A DNA stretch of 11,885 nt from an uncultured Ignavibacteria bacterium (GTDB lineage Bacteria; Bacteroidota; Ignavibacteria; Tepidaquicellales; Tepidaquicellaceae). The stretch is taken from contig CALEVL010000231.1 of the NCBI GenBank assembly GCA_937924675.1, forward strand, positions 1 to 11,885, written 5' to 3'. The notes beneath the pieces are model-generated. The model had not been told where the DNA came from. It did not search any database and saw only the letters and a list, made by a program, of their open reading frames with translations. Numbering within the stretch: the first letter of the stretch is position 1; every line of letters begins with the position of its first letter. The position numbers were made by a program, and so were the translations under genes. Below are positions 1-7,771 of this stretch, piece after piece.

Positions 1-300
1 GGTGTTCCCAAAAGTTTGCGAAGTTGAGAGTGACTAACATCAAGGAGAGCCATGCAAACTTTTGGGTCACCAACAACAAACACAGGGTTACTCTGTCAGT
101 TCATTAAGTGTAGTTGTTTAGGGTAAGTTGTTGCCTGCCCGCAGTCGGTAAATCAAGTACAATCTCAGCAGGCCTGCCTGCCCACTGGCCGTTGAAATGT
201 GAAATGCATCATGGCAGGCAGGCGGGGTCTCGCCCGCAGATGAATTCGAGAGAACTTTCAGGTGTTTCATTGCGGGCTAAGACCAACAACGGCATAAATC
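1..300. repeat. 410-bp-period structured repeat, copy 1 (left end cut by window)
   Basis: This stretch matches 411-710 at a constant offset of 410 bases with about five differences in 300 (positions 40, 41, 283, 285 and 290). It contains three inverted repeats: 1-19 with 54-71, a perfect 10-bp pair 173-182 with 213-222 (CCTGCCTGCC / GGCAGGCAGG), and GCCCGCA at 232-238 with TGCGGGC at 271-277, extended by GGTCT / AGACC. Copy 2 has the first hairpin arm starting six bases further left, so copy 1 probably begins before the window. TTG-started frames run through it, but they look like by-products of the repeat and not genes. Confidence 0.9.
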
Positions 301-412
301 ACAAAATAACTAAGTACATCGACTGCATTTTACTATTTGCAGTTGTTCGCTATTCCTACAGAGTTTGCAATTCCGAAATTCTCACCCACGACAAAGTTTT
401 CGCCGTTGTTGG
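283..412. repeat. 11-bp inverted repeat bracketing the spacer between copies
   Basis: CCAACAACGGC at 283-293 is the exact reverse complement of GCCGTTGTTGG at 402-412. It brackets the unique spacer between the two 410-bp-period copies. The matching site after copy 2 (about 693-703) is degenerate, so this arrangement is intact only between the copies. Confidence 0.7.
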
Positions 413-710
413 TGTTCCCAAAAGTTTGCGAAGTTGAGAGTGACTAACAAAAAGGAGAGCCATGCAAACTTTTGGGTCACCAACAACAAACACAGGGTTA
501 CTCTGTCAGTTCATTAAGTGTAGTTGTTTAGGGTAAGTTGTTGCCTGCCCGCAGTCGGTAAATCAAGTACAATCTCAGCAGGCCTGCCTGCCCACTGGCC
601 GTTGAAATGTGAAATGCATCATGGCAGGCAGGCGGGGTCTCGCCCGCAGATGAATTCGAGAGAACTTTCAGGTGTTTCATTGCGGGCTAAGATCCACAAT
701 GGCATAAATC
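411..710. repeat. 410-bp-period structured repeat, copy 2
   Basis: Second copy of the unit, about 98% identical to 1-300. Its first hairpin can be seen whole: 405-429 (GTTGTTGGTG then TTCCCAAAAG and TTTGC) pairs with 464-487, a stem of about 24 bp with one extra base and a loop of about 34. The spacer between copies (301-404) is unique. After 710 the sequence switches to the end of the second repeat family at about 722. Copy 2 has lost the AGACC arm of the third hairpin through changes at 693, 695 and 700. Confidence 0.9.
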
Positions 711-721
711 TATAAGTGTGA

Positions 722-836
722 ATGGATTTCTCGCTTGGCTCGAAATGACAAAATGTGTTGGTTAATCAAACTGAAGATGTTTTTTTTGCGTCAGAGTCCG
801 GGAAGAACACCCGAGACTCTGACGTGGGCAAAAAAA
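722..836. repeat. Second repeat family, truncated copy with strong palindrome
   Basis: It begins with a TGGATTTCTCGCTTGGCTCG end and runs into a palindrome at 789-824: a 10-bp arm (CGTCAGAGTC / GACTCTGACG) extended by CGGG / CCCG around a seven-base loop, with one bulged A. A run of eight T before it and seven A after it can extend the stem. Positions 741-828 match 9869-9956 at about 83 of 88 bases. Only the right-hand part of the family is present; the left terminal repeat is missing. It lies 45 bases past the stop of the giant gene. Confidence 0.88.
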
Positions 837-880
837 CGTACCTTACTTACTTCCAGTCACTTTGATGAAAGTATACTTTA

Positions 881-3800
881 TCACGGTCGAGCTATGCTCA
901 CAAAATTCGCCGCATTATTATCAGCAATAGCTGCATCAGTTCCGTCAATAAAATTGTCTCCGTTTATATCAGTCGGGAGATACCCGGTTTCAAAATTAGT
1001 TGCATCATTATCGATTAATTGCGTATCAGAACCGTCAATCACATCGTCTTGGTTAACATCACCGCTGTAAATAGCGAACCGAACAGGCGATGCATCTATT
1101 TGTATCATGTTATTTCCGAAAGCCTGAGACGAAGCTGATGTGAAATCATAAGTCAGTGAGTTTGATGTAAACTGCTGAGTCGTGTTACTCCATGTCTCAA
1201 TGGAATTCCTGTGCTTTACAGCTATATAATAATTGGTCCCGTTTACTGCATTTGAAAATAAAAATGTTCCCTGCCCTGATGAATTTACAATTGCCTTTGA
1301 AGAATCAACTATAGCATAAGGTGAAGAACTGTTTCTAATTTTCACCTGTACCGTATCGGATATCATTGCATCAGTTCCGGAATCATAAAATCCCTGAATG
1401 AACATTGTCAGATTAAGCTGCTTTGTTGCCGGTAACGAATTTCCTTTGATTGCAAAGTCATAATTCTTTTCATCACAGTCTGTGCTGGCAATATTGACGA
1501 CAGCATTTTTGGTTCCTGCAGAGTCAGGTGTAAAAGTCAATGTGAATTTAGCAGAATCGCCGGGCATGATCTTTCCGGCAGGTGTCAATGCTCCGGGTGA
1601 GAATAATGATGCATTTGCACCTGTGATTGTGATACCGGTAATGTTAAGACTGTCGGTGCCGGTATTTTGAATCGTAAAAGTCCGGATTTTATTTCCGCCT
1701 ACAACAATTGTATCAAAGTAAGTATGATTTGCCGAAGTAGTTGTTACTGTACCATCCGGAATGCTTAAGTTGTTTCCTTTAACATTGATCTCTGTCAGCG
1801 GAGAACCGGAAGCGAGATTTCTTAAAATTGATATACCATTTATATTTGATTGTGCCAGGGTAATATCCGGCTTACCGTCGAGATCCAAATCTCCGGCTCT
1901 TACTGTCTGAGGAAATGAGTTTGTAGCAAAATCCACCTTACCTGCAAAACTTCCTGAATTTATTACTCCAATCGAAGATGTATTGCGGAAGACCGACACC
2001 GTTGAGCTGTTTTCATTGCTAACAGTCAGATCGGTTTTGCTGTCACCGTCTATATCTCCTAAACTAACTGATTGGGGTGATGAACCTGTTACGAAATCCA
2101 CTTTAGTGGATAAGTTTATACTTCCTGCCGTAGATAAATTTTTGAAAACAGAAAGTGTTGAGCTGGTAGTATTTGCAACAACAATTTCAGCTTTGCCGTC
2201 ACCGTCTATATCTCCTAAACTAACTGATCTGGGAGATGAACCTGTTGTGAGGCTTAGAGCAGAGCTGAAATTCAAATTACCGGAAGTTGAGAGATTTTGT
2301 AAAACTGTTATTGTCGCTGAGCTATTGTTTGCAATTACAATATCGGGTTTACCGTCACCATCAATATCTCCTATACCTACTGAGATCGGTAATGTTGCTG
2401 AACTGAAATCAACCCTTGGAGCAAAATTAATATTCCCAACTGTTGAAGTATTCAGAAATAAAGAAACATTGTTATTGGTAAGGTTTGTCACTGCCAAATC
2501 AGGTCTACCGTCTCCGTCCAAATCACCTATTGCCACTGATGTAGGATAAGATCCTGTGTTGAAATCAGATTTTAAGGCAAAGTTAATATTTCCCGGAGTG
2601 GATGTATTGCGCAATATTGATATTGTATTGTCATTGGAATTGACACCTATTAAATCAGGTTGTCCGTCACCGTCAAGGTCTCCGGAATTAATGTCAAATT
2701 GACCTGAGCCTACAGCAAAGCTGATTCTCGGTGCAAGGCTTAGTAAACCAACGGAGGAAATATTCCGGAATATTGAAACTGAATCGGCTGCAATAAATGA
2801 AGCGACATCAGGTTTCCCGTCTCCGTCAAAGTCAGTTATACTTAAACCCCTAGCCGGTTGATTTGCAAAATCAAGCTTTGAGGCAAACTCGGGTATAGGG
2901 CATGATCTGAAAGTAACCCTGAAAGGTTTTGATGAATAACAGGTAAGATTTGATGCAAGATTTGTAACGGATATGTTCTTATGGTCAGCTCCTGCCGGAA
3001 CTGTTACTGTAAGGCTTGTGCCGGTTGAGCCGGAAACAGGTACCTTCACTGCGCCAAAAAAGACTGCGTTGTTTGAGGGTTCGGGATTGAAGCCGGCTCC
3101 GCTGATTGTAACAGTAGTTCCTACCGGTCCGCTTTCGGGAGTGAATGATTGAAATAAATAAGCGCTGATTATATATGAGTTGATGGGTATCCCAATCGGA
3201 AATGCAGTAGATGTCAAATTTACCGATGACGGATTTACGGAAAACGTTCCACTTGTTATTCCTACATTTACAGCGCCGAACGGCCGGATGTCCTGAGCTG
3301 TTACAAAGTATTGTATAGTATCCTGACCGGTTAAAGCTCCGTTCAGCAAGGAATAATTGATTGTAAAATCAAATGGTGAGACAGAGCCGGAGGCTTCAGA
3401 ATATTTCCAGCCACCTGTAGAGTTTGTATTGTCAAAAAAAGAATTTACGTCCGGTTTTCTTTTAAAATATATTCTCGGACGCGAGCCGGATGTACCCTGA
3501 ACTCCGCTCGCATCTGCAATTACAACATTGGTCAAGGAAACATTTGACATGTTGCTTGTATTTAGCAGATTGGAATATGAAATAGATGGTGCGGAATTAT
3601 CAACTGTAATTGCCTTAAACCCATCCTGCGGATTGGAAATATAATTTGAATAATATTTCCATGGTCCGAATTTCTGAAATGGATTATTCACGAGATTATA
3701 TTGAACTCTTGCTCTCCACTTATACACCTTATTAGTAAGCAGATCTGAAACATCAACGTTAAGCGGAGTGCCTCCGATTAAAAGGTCAGTATTAGCACCC

Positions 3801-6800
3801 GATCCGGATGATGAAACACTGTTTGAAATTATTGATCCGCTGAACGGGACACCATTAGTTTTATATTCGTAAACAATTTTCCCGTCCGCTCTTCCGTAAG
3901 GATTTTTTACGAAAGTATTTAATCTTACCTGACCATTTATTCCCGATAGTCCGCCGGATGATATTACAAAACTGGTACCTGGTTTAAACTGTCTGACTGT
4001 TGCTCTCTTACCAGTAATTCCATTACCATAAAAAACTGCAACACGTCCCCCGATTGTTGGTCCGTTGTTATAATTATTTGCACCTGCAATTACTTCAGAA
4101 TATCCGTCTCCGTTGACATCACCCGCCGTCGAGACTGATACTCCGAAGTAAGCATCAAACTGATCCAGTTCCATTATCCGGCTTGCTGTTAATGATAATC
4201 CGTTCGGAGATCCGTGATATACATAAGCTCGTCCTTCGTTGCTTTGTCCGTTTGTATAGGCAAATGCGCCAACAATAACATCTGAATATCCGTCTCCGTT
4301 TACATCACCGGCTGTAGATACTGAAAATCCATAGTCAGATGACGCCTGATTGCTTTCACCTGTCCAGTTGGGCGTTAAAGATAATCCGGCTGCAGATCCG
4401 TGAAACAGAAATGCACTGCCTTCGGCAGACTGTCCGTTAGAATATGAATAAGCTCCAACAATCACATCCGAATACCCGTCACCGTTGATATCTCCTGCTG
4501 TTGAAACGCTGATACCTAATTGTCCATTTGCTTGATTACTTTCAAAAGTCCAGTCGTAATAAGATGATAATCCAAATGCCGATCCGAAATAAAGAAAAGT
4601 TCCGCCTTCGTTCAATTGTCCATTGTCAAATCCAGAAGCCCCTGTTATCACATCGCTAAATCCATCACCATTAACATCTCCAGAACTAGAGACACAGGAT
4701 CCGAATTTTGCGTCTATCTGATTACCTTCTGCTGTCCAGTTAAATGATGAGGAAGGTCCGTTTGATGAACCAAAATAAACAAACACTTTACCTTCATTTG
4801 ACTCTCCGTTATCAAAATTCTGAGCTCCTACTATCACATCGCTGTATCCGTCCCCGTTAACGTCTCCGGCAGTTGAAACAGATTGTCCAAAATTAGCATC
4901 CGCCTGATTGACCTCAAGAGTATGATTGGCTGATAATGATAAACCCGAAGAGGATCCGTAATAAATAAAAGCACCACCTTCGTTTGATTGTCCGTTGCTA
5001 AAAGTCGCTGCGCCAACAATTACATCAGAATAACCATCTCCGTTGACGTCTCCGGCAGTTGAAACAGATATTCCAAAACCGGCACCTGCCTGATTGATTT
5101 CAGCTGTCCAGTTTGCTGTTAGTGAAAGTCCGTTCGCAGAACCCTGATATACAAATGCCCTCCCTTCGTTAATCTCTCCGTTGTCAAATGTATAAGCTCC
5201 TACTATCACATCGCTGTACCCGTCCCCGTTGACGTCTCCGGCAGTAGAAACAGATCGTCCAAAACCTGCGCCTGCTTGATTCATGTCGGCTGACCAGTTT
5301 GCAGCAGTGGAGGACAGTCCGTCCGGAGAACCGTTATAAACAAAAGCCGCTCCTTCATATTGATCTCCCGGATTAGGCACACTATAATTAAAAGAACCGA
5401 TAATTACATCACTTATTCCGTCTCCGTTAATATCTCCGGCTGTTGCAACTTGAGAACCGAAGTAACTATATATAACACTATCGGTCTGTTTCCAATTTGG
5501 AGTCAGTGGCAGTCCGGTTGAGCCTCCGTAAAAAGCAGCTGCATAATCCAAATTATATAAACCAAATGGAACCCTGCCTGCATAAAAAATTACATCAGCA
5601 TAGCCATCCCCGTTTACATCTCCGGCTGTTGATACACAAGCACCCACCTGATCATTGGCAACATTGCTTTCATATGACCAGTTTGCATTTGACGGAATGC
5701 CTCCACCTGCTACAAGACCTACTGAGCTTCCATACCATAAAAAAACCTTTCCTTCGTTTGTCTGACCGTTATCAAAATTTAATGCGCCAACTAAAATATC
5801 GGAGTATCCGTCTCCATTTACATCTCCTGCTGTTGAAACACTATGTCCGAAAAAAGCACCCGTCTGATTGCTTTCTGCTGTCCAGTTAGCAGTAGCCGTA
5901 GATATTCCCACTGATGACCCGTGATAAACCCAGACTCTGCCTTCATTTGTTTGTCCATTGGATAGAGCGTCTCCTCCTATAATAACATCTGAATACCCGT
6001 CACCATTAATGTCTCCGGCAGTGGAAACTGAAAATCCACACAATCCCGTAGAACTGTTGCTTTCAACAGTAAAGTTTGCAGTTGCGGGTAAACCGGCAGT
6101 TGTACCATAAAAAAAGTAAGTTCTTCCCTCTGATGTCTGTCCGTTTGAATAATAAGGTGCACCGATAATAATGTCAGAATATCCGTCACCGTTTACATCA
6201 CCTGCAGTTGAAACGCTCCACCCAAAATATGAACGTACTTGATCACTTTCAGCAGACCAGTCTGCATTCAAGGGTGTACCGTTTGCACCAAGTCCGGTTG
6301 AGCTTCCAAACCACACAAATGCTCTTCCTTCAAATTTCTGTCCGTTGGTATACTGTTTTGCTCCGATTATAATGTCAGAGTATCCGTCACCATTAACATC
6401 TCCCGCGGTTGAAACACTGCTGCCAAAGTAAGCTGAATCCTGATTGCCGTCTGCTATCCAGTTTGCAGTCTGCGACAATCCTGTTGCAGAACCGTGATAA
6501 ACAAAAGCTCTTCCTTCTCTGTTAAAACCATTGTCATAGCCATCTGCTCCGACTATCACATCACTGTACCCGTCACCGTTAACATCTCCGGCAGTTGCGA
6601 CACTACAACCCATGTAAGCACCTGCCTGATTGCTTTCCACTTTCCAGCTTTTAGTAGTGGAAAGCGGGTCAATAGTTATCGGATAAACTGCGTCTTCGTC
6701 GTTGACGACTATGGAGAAGGATTTGAGATTTGTATTATCATTAGATTTATCCCCTTGCTCTGAATTCTTGATTCTTAATTTTGAATTATCTTCGAAGTTT

Positions 6801-7582
6801 GCACGCAGCGCATTACCGTTTGCGTCCCATACTTTTAATGCAGAATATTTCATCCTTTCAACTTCCTGATTGTCCTTAAACATTAGCGCATCTGCTCCGA
6901 CTAACAGCTTCAATTTAGTGTCAGCATTTACAGTTAGTCTTAACTTTCCATTACCGTTGGGTCTGTTCTTAATTATGAAATCCTGCCGCATACCTTCGTC
7001 ATTGTTAGTATAATTTATTTTTATGTTGTCATCTTCGATGAAAGCCTTATTTCCTGCAGCACTTAGTTCACCTTTTACTAAAGAAGATTCATTATTGATC
7101 ATTGTTAATTTGAAATCTATGCTCCACTCAGGAATACTCTCATACTTCTTATCGCTTTCTTTAATACTCTTATCCCTGAGATCAAAAAGCGGAATTTTGT
7201 TAATCCTTGTTTTAGCGGTGAACCCGTCATTATGATAAATAAAACGGATATTGTTTGCACGGTTTGGTGATTGAAACGCACCGAGTTCTTCGGAATAAGA
7301 AATATCATATTCTACTTTCTGAATATTTTCCATTGCCCCTGAGTACCAATCCTTGTCAATATCGTCTGATACGGGCTGAATGCCGTCAGACTTGTCCGGT
7401 GAATAACTCTGTGGATGATCTTGGTTCTTGATAAAATTTGCGAAGCAGGGCGGTGGAGGACATTTCAATTTAACTCCGGTGTTCAGCCCGCTTTCGGGGA
7501 ATTCGAAAATGAAACCTGAACCCTTAAATGAAAATACAGCTATTGAAATTAATGCTGCAATTGTAAAATTTCCAATTCTCAT
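881..7582 (-). CDS. Giant secreted multi-propeller protein (FG-GAP / IPT / VCBS / dockerin-like)
   Basis: This 2233-residue protein is probably exported and acts in surface adhesion or as an extracellular scaffold; no catalytic motif is visible, so that role is inferred. It starts with MRIGNFTIAALISIAVFSF, a short basic then hydrophobic signal-like segment. Residues about 30-320 form an N-terminal domain ending in a YPITIDPLS motif. Residues 323-1190 hold 14 FG-GAP blades of about 62 residues, each with a GDVNGDGYSD-type calcium loop. Residues about 1195-1470 are Ig/fibronectin-like, an IPT/TIG domain begins near 1479 (SFTPESGPVGTTVTISG), seven VCBS-type blades span 1569-1925, a choice-of-anchor-D/Hydin-like domain lies around 1945-2055, and two dockerin-like loops end the protein. 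There is no type IX sorting tail. The start at 7582 has a GGAGAG ribosome site four bases upstream. The frame is intact throughout. Domain names come from recognised motifs, not a search. Confidence 0.93.
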   Translation of the reverse strand: MRIGNFTIAALISIAVFSFKGSGFIFEFPESGLNTGVKLKCPPPPCFANFIKNQDHPQSYSPDKSDGIQPVSDDIDKDWYSGAMENIQKVEYDISYSEELGAFQSPNRANNIRFIYHNDGFTAKTRINKIPLFDLRDKSIKESDKKYESIPEWSIDFKLTMINNESSLVKGELSAAGNKAFIEDDNIKINYTNNDEGMRQDFIIKNRPNGNGKLRLTVNADTKLKLLVGADALMFKDNQEVERMKYSALKVWDANGNALRANFEDNSKLRIKNSEQGDKSNDNTNLKSFSIVVNDEDAVYPITIDPLSTTKSWKVESNQAGAYMGCSVATAGDVNGDGYSDVIVGADGYDNGFNREGRAFVYHGSATGLSQTANWIADGNQDSAYFGSSVSTAGDVNGDGYSDIIIGAKQYTNGQKFEGRAFVWFGSSTGLGANGTPLNADWSAESDQVRSYFGWSVSTAGDVNGDGYSDIIIGAPYYSNGQTSEGRTYFFYGTTAGLPATANFTVESNSSTGLCGFSVSTAGDINGDGYSDVIIGGDALSNGQTNEGRVWVYHGSSVGISTATANWTAESNQTGAFFGHSVSTAGDVNGDGYSDILVGALNFDNGQTNEGKVFLWYGSSVGLVAGGGIPSNANWSYESNVANDQVGACVSTAGDVNGDGYADVIFYAGRVPFGLYNLDYAAAFYGGSTGLPLTPNWKQTDSVIYSYFGSQVATAGDINGDGISDVIIGSFNYSVPNPGDQYEGAAFVYNGSPDGLSSTAANWSADMNQAGAGFGRSVSTAGDVNGDGYSDVIVGAYTFDNGEINEGRAFVYQGSANGLSLTANWTAEINQAGAGFGISVSTAGDVNGDGYSDVIVGAATFSNGQSNEGGAFIYYGSSSGLSLSANHTLEVNQADANFGQSVSTAGDVNGDGYSDVIVGAQNFDNGESNEGKVFVYFGSSNGPSSSFNWTAEGNQIDAKFGSCVSSSGDVNGDGFSDVITGASGFDNGQLNEGGTFLYFGSAFGLSSYYDWTFESNQANGQLGISVSTAGDINGDGYSDVIVGAYSYSNGQSAEGSAFLFHGSAAGLSLTPNWTGESNQASSDYGFSVSTAGDVNGDGYSDVIVGAFAYTNGQSNEGRAYVYHGSPNGLSLTASRIMELDQFDAYFGVSVSTAGDVNGDGYSEVIAGANNYNNGPTIGGRVAVFYGNGITGKRATVRQFKPGTSFVISSGGLSGINGQVRLNTFVKNPYGRADGKIVYEYKTNGVPFSGSIISNSVSSSGSGANTDLLIGGTPLNVDVSDLLTNKVYKWRARVQYNLVNNPFQKFGPWKYYSNYISNPQDGFKAITVDNSAPSISYSNLLNTSNMSNVSLTNVVIADASGVQGTSGSRPRIYFKRKPDVNSFFDNTNSTGGWKYSEASGSVSPFDFTINYSLLNGALTGQDTIQYFVTAQDIRPFGAVNVGITSGTFSVNPSSVNLTSTAFPIGIPINSYIISAYLFQSFTPESGPVGTTVTISGAGFNPEPSNNAVFFGAVKVPVSGSTGTSLTVTVPAGADHKNISVTNLASNLTCYSSKPFRVTFRSCPIPEFASKLDFANQPARGLSITDFDGDGKPDVASFIAADSVSIFRNISSVGLLSLAPRISFAVGSGQFDINSGDLDGDGQPDLIGVNSNDNTISILRNTSTPGNINFALKSDFNTGSYPTSVAIGDLDGDGRPDLAVTNLTNNNVSLFLNTSTVGNINFAPRVDFSSATLPISVGIGDIDGDGKPDIVIANNSSATITVLQNLSTSGNLNFSSALSLTTGSSPRSVSLGDIDGDGKAEIVVANTTSSTLSVFKNLSTAGSINLSTKVDFVTGSSPQSVSLGDIDGDSKTDLTVSNENSSTVSVFRNTSSIGVINSGSFAGKVDFATNSFPQTVRAGDLDLDGKPDITLAQSNINGISILRNLASGSPLTEINVKGNNLSIPDGTVTTTSANHTYFDTIVVGGNKIRTFTIQNTGTDSLNITGITITGANASLFSPGALTPAGKIMPGDSAKFTLTFTPDSAGTKNAVVNIASTDCDEKNYDFAIKGNSLPATKQLNLTMFIQGFYDSGTDAMISDTVQVKIRNSSSPYAIVDSSKAIVNSSGQGTFLFSNAVNGTNYYIAVKHRNSIETWSNTTQQFTSNSLTYDFTSASSQAFGNNMIQIDASPVRFAIYSGDVNQDDVIDGSDTQLIDNDATNFETGYLPTDINGDNFIDGTDAAIADNNAANFVSIARP
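884..1066 (-). other. Dockerin-like paired calcium loops at the C-terminus
   Basis: The last 61 residues of the giant protein contain two EF-hand-like loops. In the first, D2175, N2177, D2179, D2183 and D2186 occupy calcium positions 1, 3, 5, 9 and 12; in the second, D2205, N2207, D2209, D2213 and D2216 do. The loop-plus-helix repeat is the plan of type I dockerins, which bind cohesins in other bacteria. I remember similar tails ending NFVS...P on many secreted Ignavibacteria-type proteins, where they may act as a shared anchoring or export module; that role is inference. No cohesin is encoded in this window. Confidence 0.75.
1808..2878 (-). repeat. Seven VCBS/FG-GAP-like blades, second propeller region
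   Basis: Residues about 1569-1925 of the giant protein contain seven units of roughly 52 residues, each with a GDxDGDGKPD loop followed by a hydrophobic strand and an SVFRNxST turn. They resemble VCBS/FG-GAP-like blades and are shorter than, and different in sequence from, the 14 upstream blades, so they look like an independent domain and not a continuation. Loop 6 reads GDIDGDSKTD and loop 7 reads GDLDLDGKPD, so the last two are slightly degenerate. Seven units fit one seven-bladed propeller. Confidence 0.88.
4013..6616 (-). repeat. Array of 14 FG-GAP blades within the giant gene
   Basis: Residues 323-1190 of the giant protein are 14 successive copies of a unit of about 62 residues (about 186 bp). 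A typical unit reads FGxSVSTAGDVNGDGYSD, then VIVGA, NGQxNEGRAFVY and a GSSxGLS turn, ending in an NWTAESNQ segment. This is the integrin-alpha FG-GAP pattern, in which the DxNxDGxxD loop binds calcium. Fourteen is twice seven, so two seven-bladed beta-propellers are the natural reading. Blade 6 has lost the NGQxNEG segment and blade 7 carries a short insertion; blade 14 ends its loop in E rather than D. At DNA level the calcium-loop codons are repeated with mostly synonymous differences. Confidence 0.93.
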
Positions 7583-7586
7583 TTTT

Positions 7587-7592
7587 CTCTCC
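7587..7592 (-). promoter_or_regulatory. Ribosome binding site of the giant gene
   Basis: On the minus strand GGAGAG lies four bases before the ATG at 7582. It is a good Shine-Dalgarno match and supports this start. Such a site is less common in Bacteroidota than elsewhere, and neither of the other two genes here has one this clear. Confidence 0.6.
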
Positions 7593-7624
7593 GAAAATAT
7601 GATTGATTAATATAATTTAACAAA

Positions 7625-7653
7625 TACTTATTCTCATATCTTATTCCAAACAA
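7625..7653 (-). promoter_or_regulatory. Candidate promoter of the giant gene
   Basis: On the minus strand TTGTTT (7653-7648) is followed after 17 bases by TAAGTA (7630-7625) and then TTTG. This loosely matches the sigma-70 pattern, and the TTTG just after the -10 recalls the Bacteroidota promoter (TAnnTTTG). It would give a leader of about 35 bases. The region is AT-rich, so chance matches are likely. Confidence 0.25.
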
Positions 7654-7658
7654 AATTC

Positions 7659-7688
7659 TTTGCGATTCTTACAGGCTGATCATATAAA
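7659..7688 (+). promoter_or_regulatory. Candidate promoter of the helical conserved gene
   Basis: TTTGCG (7659-7664) and TATAAA (7683-7688) are separated by 18 bases in the divergent intergenic region. They would place transcription start near 7695, about 75 bases before the ATG at 7772. This is a weak, composition-prone match. Confidence 0.25.
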
Positions 7689-7771
7689 ATGAGGCTGAAT
7701 ACATCAAAAATAAGCTATAACTTAACTTCTGGACATTGTATTCTTACAGAATTTTCCATTCAAACTTTTTT

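Noticed and set aside
405..487. Integron attC site
   Set aside because: The tandem hairpins resemble a cassette array, but no GTTRRRY / RYYYAAC core pair sits at the stem ends and no integrase or cassette genes are present.
1..710. CRISPR array
   Set aside because: There are only two repeats, of about 300 bases each, with one spacer of about 104 bases; this is not CRISPR geometry and no cas gene is present.
114..715. TTG-started frames of 107 and 63 codons with nearly identical starts in both repeat copies
   Set aside because: They lie wholly in the structured repeat, cross its hairpins, have no ribosome site and end differently only because the repeat ends. The conserved peptide follows from DNA identity.
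780..836. Palindrome at 789-824 as an intrinsic terminator of the giant gene
   Set aside because: The stem is strong, but the bases following it on either strand are A-rich, not T-rich. The same palindrome occurs at 9917-9952 as part of a repeat, so a repeat element is the better reading, although it could still affect transcription.
5497..5889. 130-codon frame on the plus strand opposite the FG-GAP array, and similar frames at 735-1070 and 1983-2549
   Set aside because: They are antisense shadows of the giant gene with repetitive, low-complexity translations that mirror the blade period.
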